Shown: positions 62,689-64,000 of the stretch, one piece after another
Layout: every line of letters begins with the position of its first letter
How positions within the stretch are numbered: position 1 is the stretch's first letter
From: Streptomyces sp. NBC_01235
Lineage (GTDB): Bacteria > Actinomycetota > Actinomycetes > Streptomycetales > Streptomycetaceae
NCBI RefSeq assembly: GCF_035989285.1
Contig: NZ_CP108513.1
Coordinates: 7,192,001 to 7,256,000 of the forward strand
Direction: 5' to 3'
DNA: 64,000 bases
Translations under genes and position numbers: made by a program
The notes under the pieces: model-generated
What the model was told of the DNA's origin: nothing
Seen by the model: the letters and a program-made list of their open reading frames with translations, nothing else
Databases searched by the model: none

Positions 62689-64000
62689 TCAGGCCTTCAC
62701 GAACGTCTTGTAGAGCAGGGTCGCGGAGAAGTTCGGGTCGAACTGCGCTCCGCCGACCTTGGTGCCGTAGACGTAGTAACGGCGCTGGTACATCTCGGGG
62801 ATGATCGGCGCGACTTCGGTCATGATCTTCTTGTCGAGCGCGGCCCAGGCGGCGCCCGCCTTCTTCTGGTCGGTGATGACCATGTTCTTCTGGATCGCCT
62901 CGTCGATGAAGGGGATCTTCGTCTGCGAGACGTTGTAGAGACCGTCGCCGACGCTGGCGCTGTCGAACAGCGGCTGCATCATCGTGTAGGCGGTCGGCCA
63001 GTCCGGGGACCAGCCGTACCACATCACGTCGAAGGTGTTGTCGACCTTCGCGATCTGGTCGTAGTACGTCGTCGAGTCGACCGGCTTGATGATGGGGGTG
63101 AAGCCCGCCGCCTTCAGCGCGTTCTCGATGACGACCTTGGTCTTGTTGTAGGTCGGGTCCGCCGGGAAGGCGTAGACGATCTTCATGCCCTCCTTGCCGG
63201 CTTCCTTCAGCAGCTTCTTCGCGGCGGCCGGGTCGCCCTGAGGCGTCTTCAGCTTGCCGTAGACGTCGAACTTCTCGCGGCCGAGGATGTCGGGGCTGAG
63301 GATCGTGGTCGCGAAGTCGCCGGAGGACGGGCCGCCGTAGATCTGGCGGATCTGCTGCAGCGGCCAGGCGTGGTTGAGGGCCTGACGGACCTTCAGGTCG
63401 GTGACGCGCTTGGTGTTGATCGCGTAGTAGTACGTGCCGGTGAGCAGGCCGTTGAAGGTGCGCTTCTTGAGCTCCGGGTCGGTGAGGACCTTCTGGATGC
63501 GCTCGGCGGGCACGCCCTTGTAGATGGAGACCGCGTAGGCGTCGTTGCCCTGGGAGGCGATCAGGCGGTCCACGCCGTCCAGGGTCTCGATGCCGAAGGT
63601 GAACTCGAAGCCGTCCGGGTAGTTGTTGCGGATCGAGTCGGTCTTCGGGTCCCAGTTCTTGTTCCGGGTCAGCGTCATCGACTTGTCGGTGACGTGGCTC
63701 TTGACCATGTACGGGCCGCAGGCGGCCGGCATCTTGTCGTACTTCTCCTTGGTGTCCAGCTTCGGGGACACCGCGGCGTACGAGTGCATCGCCAGCGTGA
63801 AGTTGAAGTCGGGGCGGGCCTCGGCCAGGTTGAAGGTGATGGTCCGCTTGGCCTTGTCCGTCACGAGCTGCGTGAGGTGCTTGCCCTTGTACGGGCCCTC
63901 GTACGCGTCACGCCACTTGCCGCCCTTGCCGGTGATGGCGATCTGGACGTAGCTGGCGGACTCGATGATGAACGGGGCCCACAGACGCTCGATGCCGTGG
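62689..64000 (-). CDS. Peptide ABC transporter substrate-binding protein (partial, runs off window)
   Basis: At least 436 residues are present; the frame stays open to position 64000 so the true start and the signal peptide lie outside. The sequence is a family 5 solute-binding protein: IERLWAPFIIESASYVQIAI, GPYKGKHLTQLVTDKAKRTI, NFTLAMHSYAAVSPKLDTKE, GTYYYAINTKRVTDLKVRQA and IVYAFPADPTYNKTKVVIEN, ending DPNFSATLLYKTFVKA. It would deliver peptides to the permease and ATPases encoded after it on the same strand. Not the same protein as the lipoprotein at 46413. First gene of the operon within this window. Confidence 0.88.
   Translation of the reverse strand, partial: HGIERLWAPFIIESASYVQIAITGKGGKWRDAYEGPYKGKHLTQLVTDKAKRTITFNLAEARPDFNFTLAMHSYAAVSPKLDTKEKYDKMPAACGPYMVKSHVTDKSMTLTRNKNWDPKTDSIRNNYPDGFEFTFGIETLDGVDRLIASQGNDAYAVSIYKGVPAERIQKVLTDPELKKRTFNGLLTGTYYYAINTKRVTDLKVRQALNHAWPLQQIRQIYGGPSSGDFATTILSPDILGREKFDVYGKLKTPQGDPAAAKKLLKEAGKEGMKIVYAFPADPTYNKTKVVIENALKAAGFTPIIKPVDSTTYYDQIAKVDNTFDVMWYGWSPDWPTAYTMMQPLFDSASVGDGLYNVSQTKIPFIDEAIQKNMVITDQKKAGAAWAALDKKIMTEVAPIIPEMYQRRYYVYGTKVGGAQFDPNFSATLLYKTFVKA

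Overview
The window is high-GC actinomycete DNA and by content looks like a Streptomyces chromosome: GTG starts are common, codon third positions are G/C, and it carries an AfsR-type regulator, a SARP, a SpoIIE-type phosphatase with a companion HATPase, a UTRA-type GntR and a BldK-like oligopeptide transporter ATPase. From memory, the order ppgK - ychF - sdh-like genes - typA - oligopeptide transporter matches the conserved Streptomyces core chromosome. No tRNA, rRNA or CRISPR array was seen.

Region 1 (1-2.9 kb) is core: polyphosphate glucokinase, a DUF6542 membrane protein and the YchF ATPase.

Region 2 (2.9-19.3 kb) looks like an inserted, partly decayed genomic island. The last codons and downstream sequence of ychF are repeated, diverged, at 19.23-19.31 kb, and paired GTGCTGG heptamers 11 bp apart lie near both ends. 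Its left half is a five-gene operon (SDR, MBL-fold hydrolase, alpha/beta hydrolase, PF10118-type diiron protein, ferredoxin reductase) divergent from a TetR gene, with two inverted repeats between them. Its right half is a set of genes tagged by copies of AAACCGATCGGTTT: two SDRs, a DUF3533-like membrane protein and a TetR regulator. Debris lies between them: truncated TetR genes, an epoxide-hydrolase tail, a frameshifted MRJP/SMP-30-like gene, an IS21 istB fragment, an IS1634-like transposase fragment and CoA-transferase traces. No integrase gene remains.

Region 3 (19.3-26.3 kb) holds a GMC oxidoreductase stub and a large TPR-CHAT putative protease divergent from a small zinc-ribbon-like protein and a membrane protein, a possible three-gene defence or stress module. 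Region 4 (26.4-42.3 kb) holds a GHMP kinase, an SNF2 helicase with a helix-hairpin-helix, a serpin, a DUF4190/septum-formation-like protein, GntR, SPOR and Nudix proteins, a HATPase and a PAS-GAF-PP2C-HATPase phosphatase, a coiled-coil membrane protein, and a GH18-like protein whose N-terminus is built from four 102-bp tandem repeats.

Region 5 (42.3-50.8 kb) is core: a succinate dehydrogenase/fumarate reductase operon, a lipoprotein solute-binding protein and typA/bipA with a strong terminator. Region 6 (50.8-64 kb) starts with the scar of an oligopeptide transporter operon: only the tail of one ATPase and one complete ATPase survive. It continues with a methyltransferase, a DinB-like protein, an AfsR-type and a short SARP regulator arranged tail to tail, a broken Uma2 nuclease gene, and a second peptide ABC transporter operon (binding protein, permease, two ATPases) that runs off the right edge.
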